A DNA stretch of 64,000 nucleotides, taken from positions 112,613 through 176,612 of the forward strand of contig JAEUUA010000023.1 in assembly GCA_016787755.1 (NCBI GenBank), given 5' to 3'. Both the position numbers and the translations under genes were made by a program. Under the pieces are notes generated by a model that was given only the letters and a program-made list of their open reading frames with translations, made no database searches and was not told where the DNA came from. This document shows, piece after piece, positions 54,192 to 62,547 of the stretch. Source of the stretch: Cyclobacteriaceae bacterium (GTDB lineage Bacteria; Bacteroidota; Bacteroidia; Cytophagales; Cyclobacteriaceae). Every line of letters begins with the position of its first letter. Positions within the stretch are counted from its first letter, which is position 1.

Positions 54192-55386
54192 ACTGATCTA
54201 AAAACCAAATCAAAATTATGGTGATAACAATGCTACCAGAAACAACGTAACCCAAAATATCATACCGCTCTAATTCACCGGTTGCAGTTTGCACAACTAT
54301 AAGACCTGCAACGTAGGCAGCAACTCCGCCTGAAATTTGTTGAATGGATGAGTTAATGCTCATGAAGGCTCCGCGATCTGTAGAATCTGGAACAGCAGAA
54401 ATAAGAGCCGATGTTGAAATCATTCGTGATGAAATCCCAATAAACATAATGATATTTAGTACTATTACCGTCCATAATGGGGTGGGTCCAAGGTTTGTAT
54501 AAATCAATACAATGGCAATCATAATCACCGAACCTACAAAGAACACCCGATACTTACCCCAACTGTCACTTAGCTTACCTATTAATGGTCCTGTCATCAT
54601 TGAGAATGCGCCTGTCACCATATATAGCAAAGGCAACTGAGCTAACGTAAGTTTCAAATTGTTCACTCCGAAAGCGGTTCCAAAGGGCATCATCATAAAA
54701 CCACCTGTTGCTAAAAGAGCCGTTGCAATGAATGTTTTTAAATATCTACTTTTTGAAACTGTTTTCCATAGATGCACAAATGCATTTCGGTCGGATTTAA
54801 TTTTGAGATGTTCATCGATTGGTTTCAGGTAAATAATAATCATGATTGCGATAACTATGCTTACCAACACAATCATAATAAACGGGGCATGCCAGCCCCA
54901 CAAGTTGGCAAAGTATAATCCAATAGGTAAGCCTAGCACCTGTGCTGAGGCAAAAGCCATCTGCACAAAGCCCATCACACGACCGCGTTGGTCAAGCCGA
55001 AACAAATCGGTAATAATGGCAAACGAAATAGATCCTATTACTCCACCAAAAATTCCGGTCACGATTCGGGCAAGGAGAAGGTAGTGGTAGTTAGTTGCAA
55101 GACCGCAGAACAGCGTGCCTCCGATAAATCCTAAATAGAAAAAGAGTAACAGTCTCTTTCTATCGAACTTATCTGCAAATCCTGCCGCAAGAAATCCGCT
55201 GATACCCGCACTGAATGCATAGGCTGATACCACCATGCCAAACTGAGACGTTGAAATTTTTAATGCCGGCATTAACATCGCCCCTAATGGTGAAAGCACC
55301 ATGAAGTCCAATATCAATGTAAACTGTAAAATGGTGAGAATGGCTATGACAAAATTATCGTAGCGGGAAAAGCTAGCCTTTTGCAT
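54148..55386 (-). CDS. Major facilitator superfamily transporter
   Basis: This 412-residue protein has twelve predicted membrane helices. It carries the MFS loop 2-3 motif GFADKFDRKRLL, with GxxxD-R-x-x-R-R in variant form, and its counterpart in the second half (GPLIGKLSDSWGKYRVF). The family exports drugs or moves sugars and other small solutes by ion coupling. Its gene lies about 20 nt downstream of lysA and overlaps the HI0933 gene, so the three may be one transcript with lysA first. The substrate cannot be read from the sequence. Confidence 0.87.
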   Translation of the reverse strand: MQKASFSRYDNFVIAILTILQFTLILDFMVLSPLGAMLMPALKISTSQFGMVVSAYAFSAGISGFLAAGFADKFDRKRLLLFFYLGFIGGTLFCGLATNYHYLLLARIVTGIFGGVIGSISFAIITDLFRLDQRGRVMGFVQMAFASAQVLGLPIGLYFANLWGWHAPFIMIVLVSIVIAIMIIIYLKPIDEHLKIKSDRNAFVHLWKTVSKSRYLKTFIATALLATGGFMMMPFGTAFGVNNLKLTLAQLPLLYMVTGAFSMMTGPLIGKLSDSWGKYRVFFVGSVIMIAIVLIYTNLGPTPLWTVIVLNIIMFIGISSRMISTSALISAVPDSTDRGAFMSINSSIQQISGGVAAYVAGLIVVQTATGELERYDILGYVVSGSIVITIILIWFLDQYVTQKTKAEIAKAP

Positions 55387-55407
55387 GAAGGGAAACCCTT
55401 TTAAAAT

Positions 55408-56637
55408 TTAAATCACGTCTATTTGTCCACGCAAAATATCCTCCAACGTATCGCGCCTGCGAATGAGTTTTGCTTCTCCATCAATAATCAAAACTTCGGC
55501 AGGCCTAAAGCGCGAGTTGTAATTAGAAGCCATTGAATATCCGTACGCACCAGCATTTTTTATGGCGAGCAAATCGCCTTCGCGTACTTCATTTAATTTT
55601 CTGTCAGATCCTAAGGTGTCGGTTTCGCAAATGTTGCCTACCACGGTATACACTTTTTGCGACCCTGTCGGATTTGAGATGTTTACAATTTCATGATAGG
55701 CATCGTACATCATGGGGCGAATGAGTTGGTTCAACCCTGAATTAACCCCAACAAAAGTTACGGAAGGAGTAGACTTAACCACATTGGTTCTCACCAGCAA
55801 ATTGCCAGCACCGCTTACTAAAAATTTACCAGGCTCTATCCATAATTCCAATTTGCGCCCATAGCTCAAATAAAATTCCTTAAATGCTTTGCTCAATTTT
55901 AATCCTAGGTCATACACGTTCGTTACCATGTCACCTTCTTTATAGGCAACTTTAAATCCGCCTCCAAAATCAATAAACTTTAAGGAGGGGAAATCACGCG
56001 CTATACCAAACAGGATTTCTGCCATCTTCAAGAACACCTCGGTCTCGGTAATTTCTGAGCCCGTGTGAATGTGCAGTCCGTTTATGACAATTTTATATTT
56101 TTCCGCCAGTTCCATAATCTGCGGAAGCTGATATACAGAAATACCAAATTTGGAATTGCTATGGCCGGTTGAAATTTTATAATTACCACCCGCCATAATG
56201 TGTGGATTAAGACGGACGCAGCATGGGTATGAATTCCCATATTTCTTTCCAAACTTCTCGAGCACGGAGAGGTTATCAAGGTTGATATTCATCCCTAACT
56301 CAACACCCTCTACGATTTCTGAAAAGTCAACGCAATTAGGGGTGTACATGATTTCATTCGGAAGAAACCCTGCCCCCAGCGCAAGATGAGCCTCCTGAAT
56401 GGAAACCACATCTACCCCGGCTCCATTTTTCTTTAACAGTTTTAAGATGGAAATATTAGTGAGCGCTTTGGCAGCATATTTTATACGTACATCTGACTCC
56501 GAAAAAGCATTCTGCAGGCTCTTCAGCTGATCAATAATTTTCTTTGCATCATAAACGTACAATGGGGTTCCAAATTCCTTGCATACGGCAGATAGGTCAA
56601 GACCTTGAATCGTATATGAGCCATTAATCAGTTCCAT
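55408..56637 (-). CDS. lysA: Diaminopimelate decarboxylase
   Basis: This 409-residue PLP enzyme decarboxylates meso-diaminopimelate to L-lysine. The PLP Lys is Lys57 in KYAAKAL. GLHIHTGSEITE near 190 binds phosphate, FGGGFKVAY and CVRLNPHIMAGG are typical of the TIM barrel, and CETDTLGSDR near 340 carries the catalytic Cys-Glu from the partner subunit. It is probably first in a leftward unit with the MFS and HI0933-type genes. A TAnnTTTG box lies 15 nt upstream. Confidence 0.95.
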   Translation of the reverse strand: MELINGSYTIQGLDLSAVCKEFGTPLYVYDAKKIIDQLKSLQNAFSESDVRIKYAAKALTNISILKLLKKNGAGVDVVSIQEAHLALGAGFLPNEIMYTPNCVDFSEIVEGVELGMNINLDNLSVLEKFGKKYGNSYPCCVRLNPHIMAGGNYKISTGHSNSKFGISVYQLPQIMELAEKYKIVINGLHIHTGSEITETEVFLKMAEILFGIARDFPSLKFIDFGGGFKVAYKEGDMVTNVYDLGLKLSKAFKEFYLSYGRKLELWIEPGKFLVSGAGNLLVRTNVVKSTPSVTFVGVNSGLNQLIRPMMYDAYHEIVNISNPTGSQKVYTVVGNICETDTLGSDRKLNEVREGDLLAIKNAGAYGYSMASNYNSRFRPAEVLIIDGEAKLIRRRDTLEDILRGQIDVI

Positions 56638-56651
56638 AAAAAATAAAAGGT

Positions 56652-56659
56652 CAAATATA
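56652..56659 (-). promoter_or_regulatory. Candidate -7 box for lysA
   Basis: The minus strand reads TATATTTG (56659-56652), a full match to TAnnTTTG, but no TTG appears at the expected 19-21 nt upstream. It would give a very short leader before the ATG at 56637. Confidence 0.4.
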
Positions 56660-56763
56660 CGGTTGATAAAGCCACCTCTTAATAGTCTTTCGACTTTAAT
56701 TTATGTAATGGTTAGTACTTGTAATAAGAAGCCCGTTAAAGGGCGAAGTATTATCTTCGCAGC

Positions 56764-57525
56764 ATGAAGTTGTTTTACAGACAGTCGGGGCAAGGGGAGC
56801 CGCTTATTATTTTGCATGGATTGTTCGGATCGTCCGATAACTGGTACACGTTAGCTAAAACATTTGCCGAACAGTTTACGGTGTATTTGATTGACCAGCG
56901 TAATCATGGCCAATCACCGCATAGCCAAGAGTTCGATTATAAACTATTGGCAGAAGATCTGCTCGAGTTTATCAACGAACACAATCTTAAAAAAGTAAAT
57001 ATTATTGGTCACTCGATGGGAGGCAAAGCGGCCATGAACTTTGCAGTAAAGTATCCGGAGAGAGTAAAAAAACTTATTGTTGTGGACATTGTGCCAAAGG
57101 CGTATCCGGTCCATCATGACAACATTCTTGAAGGTCTCTTGAGCATCGACCTATCCCATCTTTCTTCCAGAACTGAAGCGGATGATTTGCTAAGCAAGTA
57201 TTTGCCTGAATTGGACGTACGCCAGTTTTTATTAAAGAACTTGTATCGAACAAGCGATGGGGGATTTGGATGGCGACCTAATTTAAAAGCGATTGATGAC
57301 CACATCAAAGAGATTGGGGAAGGGATGCAATATGATGGACAGTATGAGGGGCCAACGCTCTTCATTGTAGGAGCCCGCTCCACCTATTTTAAAATGGGCG
57401 ATGAAAATCTTCTTCAGCAAGTTTTTCCGGCTTATAAATTAGTTACCCTTGACAGTGGCCATTGGGTACAAGCCGAAAAACCAAAAGAGTTTGCAGAAAC
57501 AGTTATCCCCTTCTTAGTAAAATGA
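56764..57525 (+). CDS. Alpha/beta hydrolase (YbfF-like esterase)
   Basis: This 253-residue protein has the alpha/beta-hydrolase fold: HGLFGSSDNW oxyanion loop near residue 18, nucleophile Ser in GHSMGGKAA near 88, and a catalytic His in DSGHWVQAEKP near the C-terminus. It resembles the YbfF acyl-CoA esterase group. Its stop overlaps the ATG of the methylase gene as ATGA, so the two are translationally coupled. Confidence 0.9.
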   Translation: MKLFYRQSGQGEPLIILHGLFGSSDNWYTLAKTFAEQFTVYLIDQRNHGQSPHSQEFDYKLLAEDLLEFINEHNLKKVNIIGHSMGGKAAMNFAVKYPERVKKLIVVDIVPKAYPVHHDNILEGLLSIDLSHLSSRTEADDLLSKYLPELDVRQFLLKNLYRTSDGGFGWRPNLKAIDDHIKEIGEGMQYDGQYEGPTLFIVGARSTYFKMGDENLLQQVFPAYKLVTLDSGHWVQAEKPKEFAETVIPFLVK

Positions 57526-58235
57526 TGGCAGCAAAGGGCAGGTTATTTCTTATCCCCAATGTAATTTCTGAGGCGACAGAAGATGTCGTTATTCCCATCG
57601 GAGTAAAAACTGTATTAAAAGATCTTTCTTATTTTCTGGCAGAAGATATCCGCACAGCCCGAAGATATTTAAGCAGTCTGAAGATTTATCCTGCTATAGA
57701 AGCCTTGCAGTTTGAGGTTCTTAATAAAGACACTTCCCTGCAAGACCTATCTCAATTGATGCAGCCTATAATGGAAGGACATGATATCGGAGTACTGTCA
57801 GAATCGGGTTGCCCTGGCATTGCTGATCCGGGAGCATTGGCTATTGAGTATGCTCATCAACAAAACATCCGGGTTGTTCCTTTGGTAGGCCCGTCCTCCA
57901 TTTTATTAGCCTTGATAGCTTCCGGTTTAAACGGTCAGCAGTTTGCTTTTCATGGATATTTGCCCATTGATGCAAAAGAAGCCCAGCAAAAAATTAGGGA
58001 ACTCGAACGCGAGTCAAAGGCTAAAAATCAAACTCAAATTTTCATTGAAACCCCCTATCGTAATAACTCAGTATTTGATCATTTCTTAAAAAGCCTACAC
58101 ACGGATACCCGGCTAACGATTGCATTGGATTTAACCGGTAAAAATGAAGTCGTGCAAACCCGATCCATAAATCAGTGGAAAAAAATAAAATTTAATTGGG
58201 CTAAGAGCCCAGCAGTTTTCTTGTTTCTTGCATAG
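57522..58235 (+). CDS. Tetrapyrrole-methylase-fold SAM methyltransferase (RsmI-like)
   Basis: From the ATG at 57522 the protein has 237 residues; an upstream non-ATG frame continues into the hydrolase gene. It has the TP-methylase fold with LFLIPNVISEATED at the start, GVLSESGCPGIADPGAL near 85, VPLVGPSSILLALIASG near 115 and IFIETPYRNN near 165. These are the layout of RsmI, which 2'-O-methylates C1402 of 16S rRNA. The usual N-terminal PTPIGNL and EDTR motifs are altered, so it is an RsmI-like protein common in Bacteroidota rather than a certain RsmI. It precedes metK, which makes its cofactor. Confidence 0.83.
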   Translation: MMAAKGRLFLIPNVISEATEDVVIPIGVKTVLKDLSYFLAEDIRTARRYLSSLKIYPAIEALQFEVLNKDTSLQDLSQLMQPIMEGHDIGVLSESGCPGIADPGALAIEYAHQQNIRVVPLVGPSSILLALIASGLNGQQFAFHGYLPIDAKEAQQKIRELERESKAKNQTQIFIETPYRNNSVFDHFLKSLHTDTRLTIALDLTGKNEVVQTRSINQWKKIKFNWAKSPAVFLFLA

Positions 58236-58260
58236 CCTTATTAATTCGAGCATCATACTG

Positions 58261-58290
58261 CTTGACATATACGCTTACTTATTATCTTTG
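58261..58290 (+). promoter_or_regulatory. Promoter for metK
   Basis: CTTG at 58261-58264 and TATCTTTG at 58283-58290, 18 nt apart, fit the Bacteroidota consensus. Transcription would start near 58297, giving a leader of about 25 nt before the ATG at 58322. Confidence 0.65.
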
Positions 58291-58321
58291 CCCCCTTAAT
58301 TATTGAAAATAAAATCTCTTT

Positions 58322-59578
58322 ATGCCATACTTATTTACTTCCGAGTCTGTTTCTGAAGGTCACCCTGATAAAGTAGCCGATCAAATTTCAGACGCGCTCA
58401 TCGACTATTTTTTAGCCTATGATCCTAATTCTAAAGTGGCATGCGAAACGCTTGTTACTACTGGACAAGTGGTGCTGGCCGGTGAAGTAAAATCGGAAGC
58501 TTATTTAGATGTACAAGAAATAGCCCGTGAAGTCATCCGTAAAATCGGTTACACAAAAAGCGAGTACATGTTCGAAGCAAATAGCTGCGGTATCTTTTCA
58601 GCTATTCACGAACAATCTTCCGATATCAACCAGGGTGTTGAGCGGAAGAAAAAAGAAGAACAAGGTGCCGGTGATCAGGGAATGATGTTTGGATATGCCA
58701 CCAACGAGACGGATAACTATATGCCATTGCCTTTGGACATTGCCCATTTGTTGTTGAGTGAGCTATCTGTCATCCGGAAGGAAGGAAAAGTGATGACCTA
58801 TCTCCGTCCTGATGCAAAATCTCAAGTGACCATTGAATATTCCGATGACAACAAACCACAGCGTATTGATGCCATTGTAATCTCTACCCAGCATGATGAC
58901 TTCGCCAAGGATGCCATCATGTTGAAGAAAATCAATGATGATGTAATCAACGTATTGGTTCCGCGCATTAAGAAAAAACTTCCAAAGCGGGTACAAAAAC
59001 TCTTTGGAAATGACATTCAATACCATATTAACCCAACCGGTAAGTTCGTAATTGGTGGCCCTCACGGTGATACTGGATTAACAGGGCGCAAAATTATAGT
59101 GGATACATATGGTGGTAAAGGGGCTCATGGTGGTGGTGCTTTCTCCGGTAAAGATCCTTCTAAAGTGGATCGTTCAGCTGCCTATGCTACACGGCACATC
59201 GCAAAAAATGTGGTGGCTGCCGGGCTATGCGATGAGGTGCTAGTACAAGTTGCTTACGCAATTGGTGTTGCCAAGCCCGTTGGTTTATATGTAAACACCT
59301 ATGGTACTTCTAAAGTAAAACTTAGCGATGGCGAGATTGCTAAGAAGATTGAAAAGATTTTTGACATGCGTCCTTACTTTATTGAAGAGCGGTTCAAGTT
59401 GCGCACTCCTATCTATTCCGAAACAGCAGCCTACGGCCACATGGGTCGCGAACCTAAGGTGGTAGAAAAGGTTTTCAACAAGGGAAAAAGAAATGAAAAG
59501 AAAGTGAAGGTTGAATTGTTTCCGTGGGAAAAACTCACTCATGTGGATCAAATCAAGAAAGCATTCAAACTAACCTAA
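58322..59578 (+). CDS. metK: S-adenosylmethionine synthetase
   Basis: This 418-residue enzyme makes SAM from methionine and ATP. GHPDKVADQISDALIDYF is the methionine/metal-binding start. GGPHGDTGLTGRKIIVDTYG and GGGAFSGKDPSKVDRSAAYA are the hallmark P-loop-like and phosphate-binding segments. It is slightly longer than the E. coli enzyme (384), as usual in Bacteroidota, because of a KKEEQGAG insertion and a Lys-rich C-terminal loop. It has its own promoter and a strong shared terminator downstream. Confidence 0.97.
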   Translation: MPYLFTSESVSEGHPDKVADQISDALIDYFLAYDPNSKVACETLVTTGQVVLAGEVKSEAYLDVQEIAREVIRKIGYTKSEYMFEANSCGIFSAIHEQSSDINQGVERKKKEEQGAGDQGMMFGYATNETDNYMPLPLDIAHLLLSELSVIRKEGKVMTYLRPDAKSQVTIEYSDDNKPQRIDAIVISTQHDDFAKDAIMLKKINDDVINVLVPRIKKKLPKRVQKLFGNDIQYHINPTGKFVIGGPHGDTGLTGRKIIVDTYGGKGAHGGGAFSGKDPSKVDRSAAYATRHIAKNVVAAGLCDEVLVQVAYAIGVAKPVGLYVNTYGTSKVKLSDGEIAKKIEKIFDMRPYFIEERFKLRTPIYSETAAYGHMGREPKVVEKVFNKGKRNEKKVKVELFPWEKLTHVDQIKKAFKLT

Positions 59579-59580
59579 CT

Positions 59581-59607
59581 AAAAAAGGAGCTAAAAGCTC
59601 CTTTTTT
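59581..59607. terminator. Bidirectional hairpin terminator between metK and the hibernation factor gene
   Basis: AAAAAAGGAGCT and AGCTCCTTTTTT form a perfect stem around a 3-nt loop. The T-run follows metK on the plus strand and the A-run gives a T-run on the minus strand, so the hairpin can end both convergent transcripts. Confidence 0.9.
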
Positions 59608-59626
59608 ATATCAACAGATGGGGTTT

Positions 59627-59929
59627 TTAGACCCTGCCATTTTTAATTTTTGTCTTAAATTTCTTAAGCTGTGAGCGTAATGCTTCAGTTGCCTGATCAG
59701 TTGCCGCCTCGAACGATGCTGCTTGCTCCTTAGCAAAGAAATTTTGCCCGGGTACATTGAGTTTTATTTCAACCGTTTTATTTTCAATCCCTTCGTTGTT
59801 CAATCGTAAAAAGACTTCGCCATCTACCATTCTGTCGTAAAACGTTTCCAGTTTATCTACTTTCTTTTGAATGAAGTCGATTAATTTTTGATCTGCATCA
59901 AAGTGAATGGATTGTACTTGCAGTTTCAT
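59627..59929 (-). CDS. Short-form ribosome hibernation promoting factor
   Basis: This 100-residue protein has the sigma-54-modulation/HPF fold: start KLQVQSIHFDADQKLIDFI, then VEIKLNVPGQNFFAKEQAASFEAATDQATEAL. It has no long C-terminal extension, so it is the short HPF/RaiA form. It binds 16S rRNA at the A and P sites and inactivates ribosomes in slow growth. The order rpsU, Xer recombinase, HPF is common in Bacteroidota and links a ribosomal protein with a ribosome-sleep factor. Confidence 0.9.
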   Translation of the reverse strand: MKLQVQSIHFDADQKLIDFIQKKVDKLETFYDRMVDGEVFLRLNNEGIENKTVEIKLNVPGQNFFAKEQAASFEAATDQATEALRSQLKKFKTKIKNGRV

Positions 59930-59994
59930 AGAACATAAAATTTAAAAGTGGAACAAAAGATTAAAACTAAGAAGTAGAACGTATTACATAGGCA

Positions 59995-60876
59995 CTATGC
60001 TTTAGGGTGAGCTTGGTCAAATACTTTTTTCAATTTTTCCATGGAGTTATGGGTATACACCTGCGTGGCCGCTAAACTGCTATGGCCTAACAAGTCTTTT
60101 ACTGCATTTATCTCCGCCCCTTTATTGAGAAGATGTGTAGCGTAGGTGTGGCGCAAAACATGGGGACTTTTCTTTTCTACGGAGGTAAATAACTTCATAT
60201 ATCTTTTCACAATTCGGTTTACCAACACAGGGTATAAAGGTTCTCCGCGTTCGGTTACCAATAAAAGTCCTGAATCTTTTTTAACAACTTCCCGGTTTCT
60301 AACAAGCAGATAGCCCTTGATAATAGTAACGAGTGAAGCAGAAAACGGGATGACTCTTTCCTTATTTCTTTTTCCTAAAACACGAATGGTTCGGTCGTTA
60401 AAATTGACAAAACTCTCCTTTAGCGTAATTAATTCTGCCAGGCGGATTCCGGTTCCATAAAACAATTCAAGGATTAACTGATCGCGCTTGCCTTCATAGT
60501 CATCACGGAATTGAACCTGATCCAATAGTTTTATTGTGTCCTGCTCGCTTACAAAATGAGGAAGCTTCTTTTTTGTTTTCAGGATTCTGATTTTCACCAT
60601 GGGATCGGTGCTGATAATTTCCTGACGCAACAAAAATTTATAATACGATCTTAGACAAGCAATCTTTCTATTGATGGAAATGGAATCAAGCTTAAGTTCT
60701 ACAAGACTAACAATCCAGGATCGGATCAACCCATAATTAGCATCCTGTAAGTGTTGGTTATTAAATTCGAGTTCTAAATATTTTTCAAATTGAAGGAGAT
60801 CCGTTTTATATGATTGAACCGTCTTTGGGCTATACCTTTTTTCGAACTGAATATATTTAAGAAATGTATCTACCAT
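59995..60876 (-). CDS. Tyrosine recombinase, Xer type
   Basis: From the ATG at 60876 the protein has 293 residues. A SAM-like N-terminal core-binding domain (about 1-90) is followed by the catalytic domain with Arg145 in GTGIRLAEL, Lys169 in GKRNKER, His239 and Arg242 in HVLRHTYATHLL, His265 in LLGHSS and Tyr274 in VYTH. All active-site residues are present. Size and syntenic position (beside rpsU and the HPF gene) mark it as a housekeeping Xer-type chromosome dimer resolution enzyme rather than a phage or island integrase. Confidence 0.87.
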   Translation of the reverse strand: MVDTFLKYIQFEKRYSPKTVQSYKTDLLQFEKYLELEFNNQHLQDANYGLIRSWIVSLVELKLDSISINRKIACLRSYYKFLLRQEIISTDPMVKIRILKTKKKLPHFVSEQDTIKLLDQVQFRDDYEGKRDQLILELFYGTGIRLAELITLKESFVNFNDRTIRVLGKRNKERVIPFSASLVTIIKGYLLVRNREVVKKDSGLLLVTERGEPLYPVLVNRIVKRYMKLFTSVEKKSPHVLRHTYATHLLNKGAEINAVKDLLGHSSLAATQVYTHNSMEKLKKVFDQAHPKA

Positions 60877-60912
60877 GTATCTACCCAAACCCTATCTGTG
60901 TTGATTACAAGG

Positions 60913-60951
60913 TAAAAAAAAATCCTCCGTGAGGAAAGCCCACGGAGGATT
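60913..60951 (-). terminator. Terminator after rpsU
   Basis: AATCCTCCGTG (60921-60931) pairs perfectly with CACGGAGGATT (60941-60951). On the minus strand the stem is followed by nine Ts. It lies about 23 nt after the rpsU stop, before the Xer gene. Confidence 0.88.
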
Positions 60952-60973
60952 GTTTATATAATAAGATTAAGTT

Positions 60974-61168
60974 CTAATAGTTGTCCGAAGCAAATTGCTT
61001 CTGCTTATACGCAGCCCGAATTACTTCGCTTCTTCTTTTAATAGAAGGCTTTGTAAATGAGGTCCTTTCCCGTAAAGCCCTCAGAACGCCAGTTTTTTCA
61101 AACTTCTTCTTAAAGCGCTTAAGTGCCTTGTCTATTGATTCGTTCTCTTTAATGTTGATAATCAGCAT
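60974..61168 (-). CDS. rpsU: 30S ribosomal protein S21
   Basis: From the ATG at 61168 the protein is 64 residues, the normal S21 size. It starts MLIINIKENESIDKALK and has FKKKFEKTGVLRALRER and a Lys/Arg-rich middle, matching bS21. The frame is open upstream to 61216, but that part has no family similarity and overlaps the promoter. bS21 binds the platform near the anti-Shine-Dalgarno sequence, and in Bacteroidota it helps hide that sequence. No Shine-Dalgarno sequence is seen before the ATG (CCCAAATAAGTGAAAAC precedes it). Confidence 0.93.
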   Translation of the reverse strand: MLIINIKENESIDKALKRFKKKFEKTGVLRALRERTSFTKPSIKRRSEVIRAAYKQKQFASDNY

Positions 61169-61188
61169 GTTTTCACTTATTTGGGCTG

Positions 61189-61221
61189 CAAATATAGAAT
61201 TCTTACTATCATACACGCAAA
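61189..61221 (-). promoter_or_regulatory. Promoter for rpsU
   Basis: The minus strand has TATATTTG (61196-61189) with TTTG at 61221-61218, 21 nt upstream. This is a near-consensus Bacteroidota promoter, just past the end of the acyl-CoA dehydrogenase gene. Transcription would start near 61182. Confidence 0.65.
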
Positions 61222-61223
61222 TT

Positions 61224-62381
61224 TTATTTCAAAATAGTGCGTGAAATCACCAATTTCTGGATTTCTGAGGTCCCTTCTCCGATTGTGCACAGTTTTGCAT
61301 CCCGATAATACTTCTCTGCTGGAAAATCCTTTGTATATCCATACCCTCCAAAAATCTGAACTCCCTCATTGGCAACATCCACCGCAACTTCTGAAGCAAA
61401 TAATTTTGCCATGGCTGATTCGCGGTTAACACTTTTCCCTTTGTTTTTAAGATCAGCAGCCCGATAGGTTAGTAGAGAAGCGGCTTCAATTTTTGTCGCC
61501 ATTTCCGCCAGCTTAAAAGAAATTCCCTGGAAGGCTGAAATGGGTTGATTGAATTGATGGCGTTCCTTTGAGTATTTCAAGGCGGCCTCGAATGCTCCGG
61601 TAGCTATACCCAAACTTAATGCAGCAATGGAAATACGACCCCCATCTAAAACTTTCAAAGACTGAACAAATCCTTCACCTTCTTTGCCAATGATTTGGTC
61701 TTTATGAATGCGACAATCTGTAAAAATTAATTCAGCAGTTTCGGAAGCACGCATACCCAACTTATTTTCTTTTTTCCCAGCCGAAAATCCGGGAGTCCCC
61801 TTCTCAATAATAAAAGCAGTCATAGCATGAGAGTCACCAACTTTGCCAGTTCGCGCAATCACCACCGCAACATGGCCTGACTTGCCATGAGTGATAAAAT
61901 TTTTCGCCCCATTCAACACATAGTAATCGCCCTCTTTTATGGCAACTGTTCTCATGTTGCCAGCATCCGATCCGGTGTTCGGTTCAGTAAGACCCCATGC
62001 TCCAATCCATTCACCTGAGGCAAGCTTTGGTAAGTAGTTTTGCTTCTGTTCTTCACTGGCGAATTGGAGTATATGACCTGTACATAAAGAATTATGGGCT
62101 GCCATAGATAAGCCAATAGAGCCATCAATCTTTGACATCTCCACTAACGCAGTAACATACTCATGATACCCAAAGCCAGATCCTCCATATTCTTCAGGAA
62201 CCAACACACCCATTAAACCAAGCGCTCCCATCTTATGAAAAAGATTCACAGGAAATTCCTGACTCTCATCCCACTCCATCATATGGGGTTTAATTTCTTT
62301 TTGGCCAAAATCGCGCACCATTTGGGCGATCATTTTCTGATTCTCGGATACGTCAAAGTTTAATACCTCGGTTTCATTCAT
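61224..62381 (-). CDS. Acyl-CoA dehydrogenase
   Basis: This 385-residue FAD enzyme makes the first oxidation in fatty-acid or branched-chain acyl-CoA breakdown. GAWGLTEPNTGSDAGNMRT near 130 is the FAD/substrate loop. GGRISIAALSLGIATGA and FGGYGYTKDFPAEKYYRDAK lie in the C-terminal helical domain, and the catalytic Glu is in IGEGTSEIQ near 365. The start is the ATG at 62381, one codon after an in-frame GTG, with a strong promoter 29 nt upstream. No beta-oxidation partners are adjacent. Confidence 0.93.
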   Translation of the reverse strand: MNETEVLNFDVSENQKMIAQMVRDFGQKEIKPHMMEWDESQEFPVNLFHKMGALGLMGVLVPEEYGGSGFGYHEYVTALVEMSKIDGSIGLSMAAHNSLCTGHILQFASEEQKQNYLPKLASGEWIGAWGLTEPNTGSDAGNMRTVAIKEGDYYVLNGAKNFITHGKSGHVAVVIARTGKVGDSHAMTAFIIEKGTPGFSAGKKENKLGMRASETAELIFTDCRIHKDQIIGKEGEGFVQSLKVLDGGRISIAALSLGIATGAFEAALKYSKERHQFNQPISAFQGISFKLAEMATKIEAASLLTYRAADLKNKGKSVNRESAMAKLFASEVAVDVANEGVQIFGGYGYTKDFPAEKYYRDAKLCTIGEGTSEIQKLVISRTILK

Positions 62382-62409
62382 CACTTGCGTTGTTTAAAAA
62401 TTAGGATGA

Positions 62410-62440
62410 CAAAATTACGTTAATTACTATCAATACCAAA
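62410..62440 (-). promoter_or_regulatory. Promoter for the acyl-CoA dehydrogenase gene
   Basis: The minus strand has TTTG (62440-62437), a 19-nt spacer and TAATTTTG (62417-62410), an exact fit to TTTG-N19-TAnnTTTG. The ATG at 62381 lies about 29 nt downstream of the -7 box. Confidence 0.75.
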
Positions 62441-62508
62441 CGAGCGTTAGGGTAATGACTAAAAGCTCATTTCATTTCAACTTTATAAGCATATCTGTTT
62501 ATAAAGGT

Positions 62509-62516
62509 TATTTTTG
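62509..62516 (+). promoter_or_regulatory. Candidate -7 box for the UDP-glucose dehydrogenase gene
   Basis: TATTTTTG matches TAnnTTTG and lies 31 nt before the ATG. No TTG occurs 19 nt upstream, only TTTA at 23 nt, so the promoter is partial. Confidence 0.4.
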
Positions 62517-62547
62517 CCCTTCCTTAAAAACCAAACAATAACCTTAC

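Noticed and set aside
59995..60876. An integrative element marked by the tyrosine recombinase.
   Set aside because: The recombinase lies in a core ribosomal neighbourhood with rpsU and the HPF gene, and no att repeats or cargo genes flank it.
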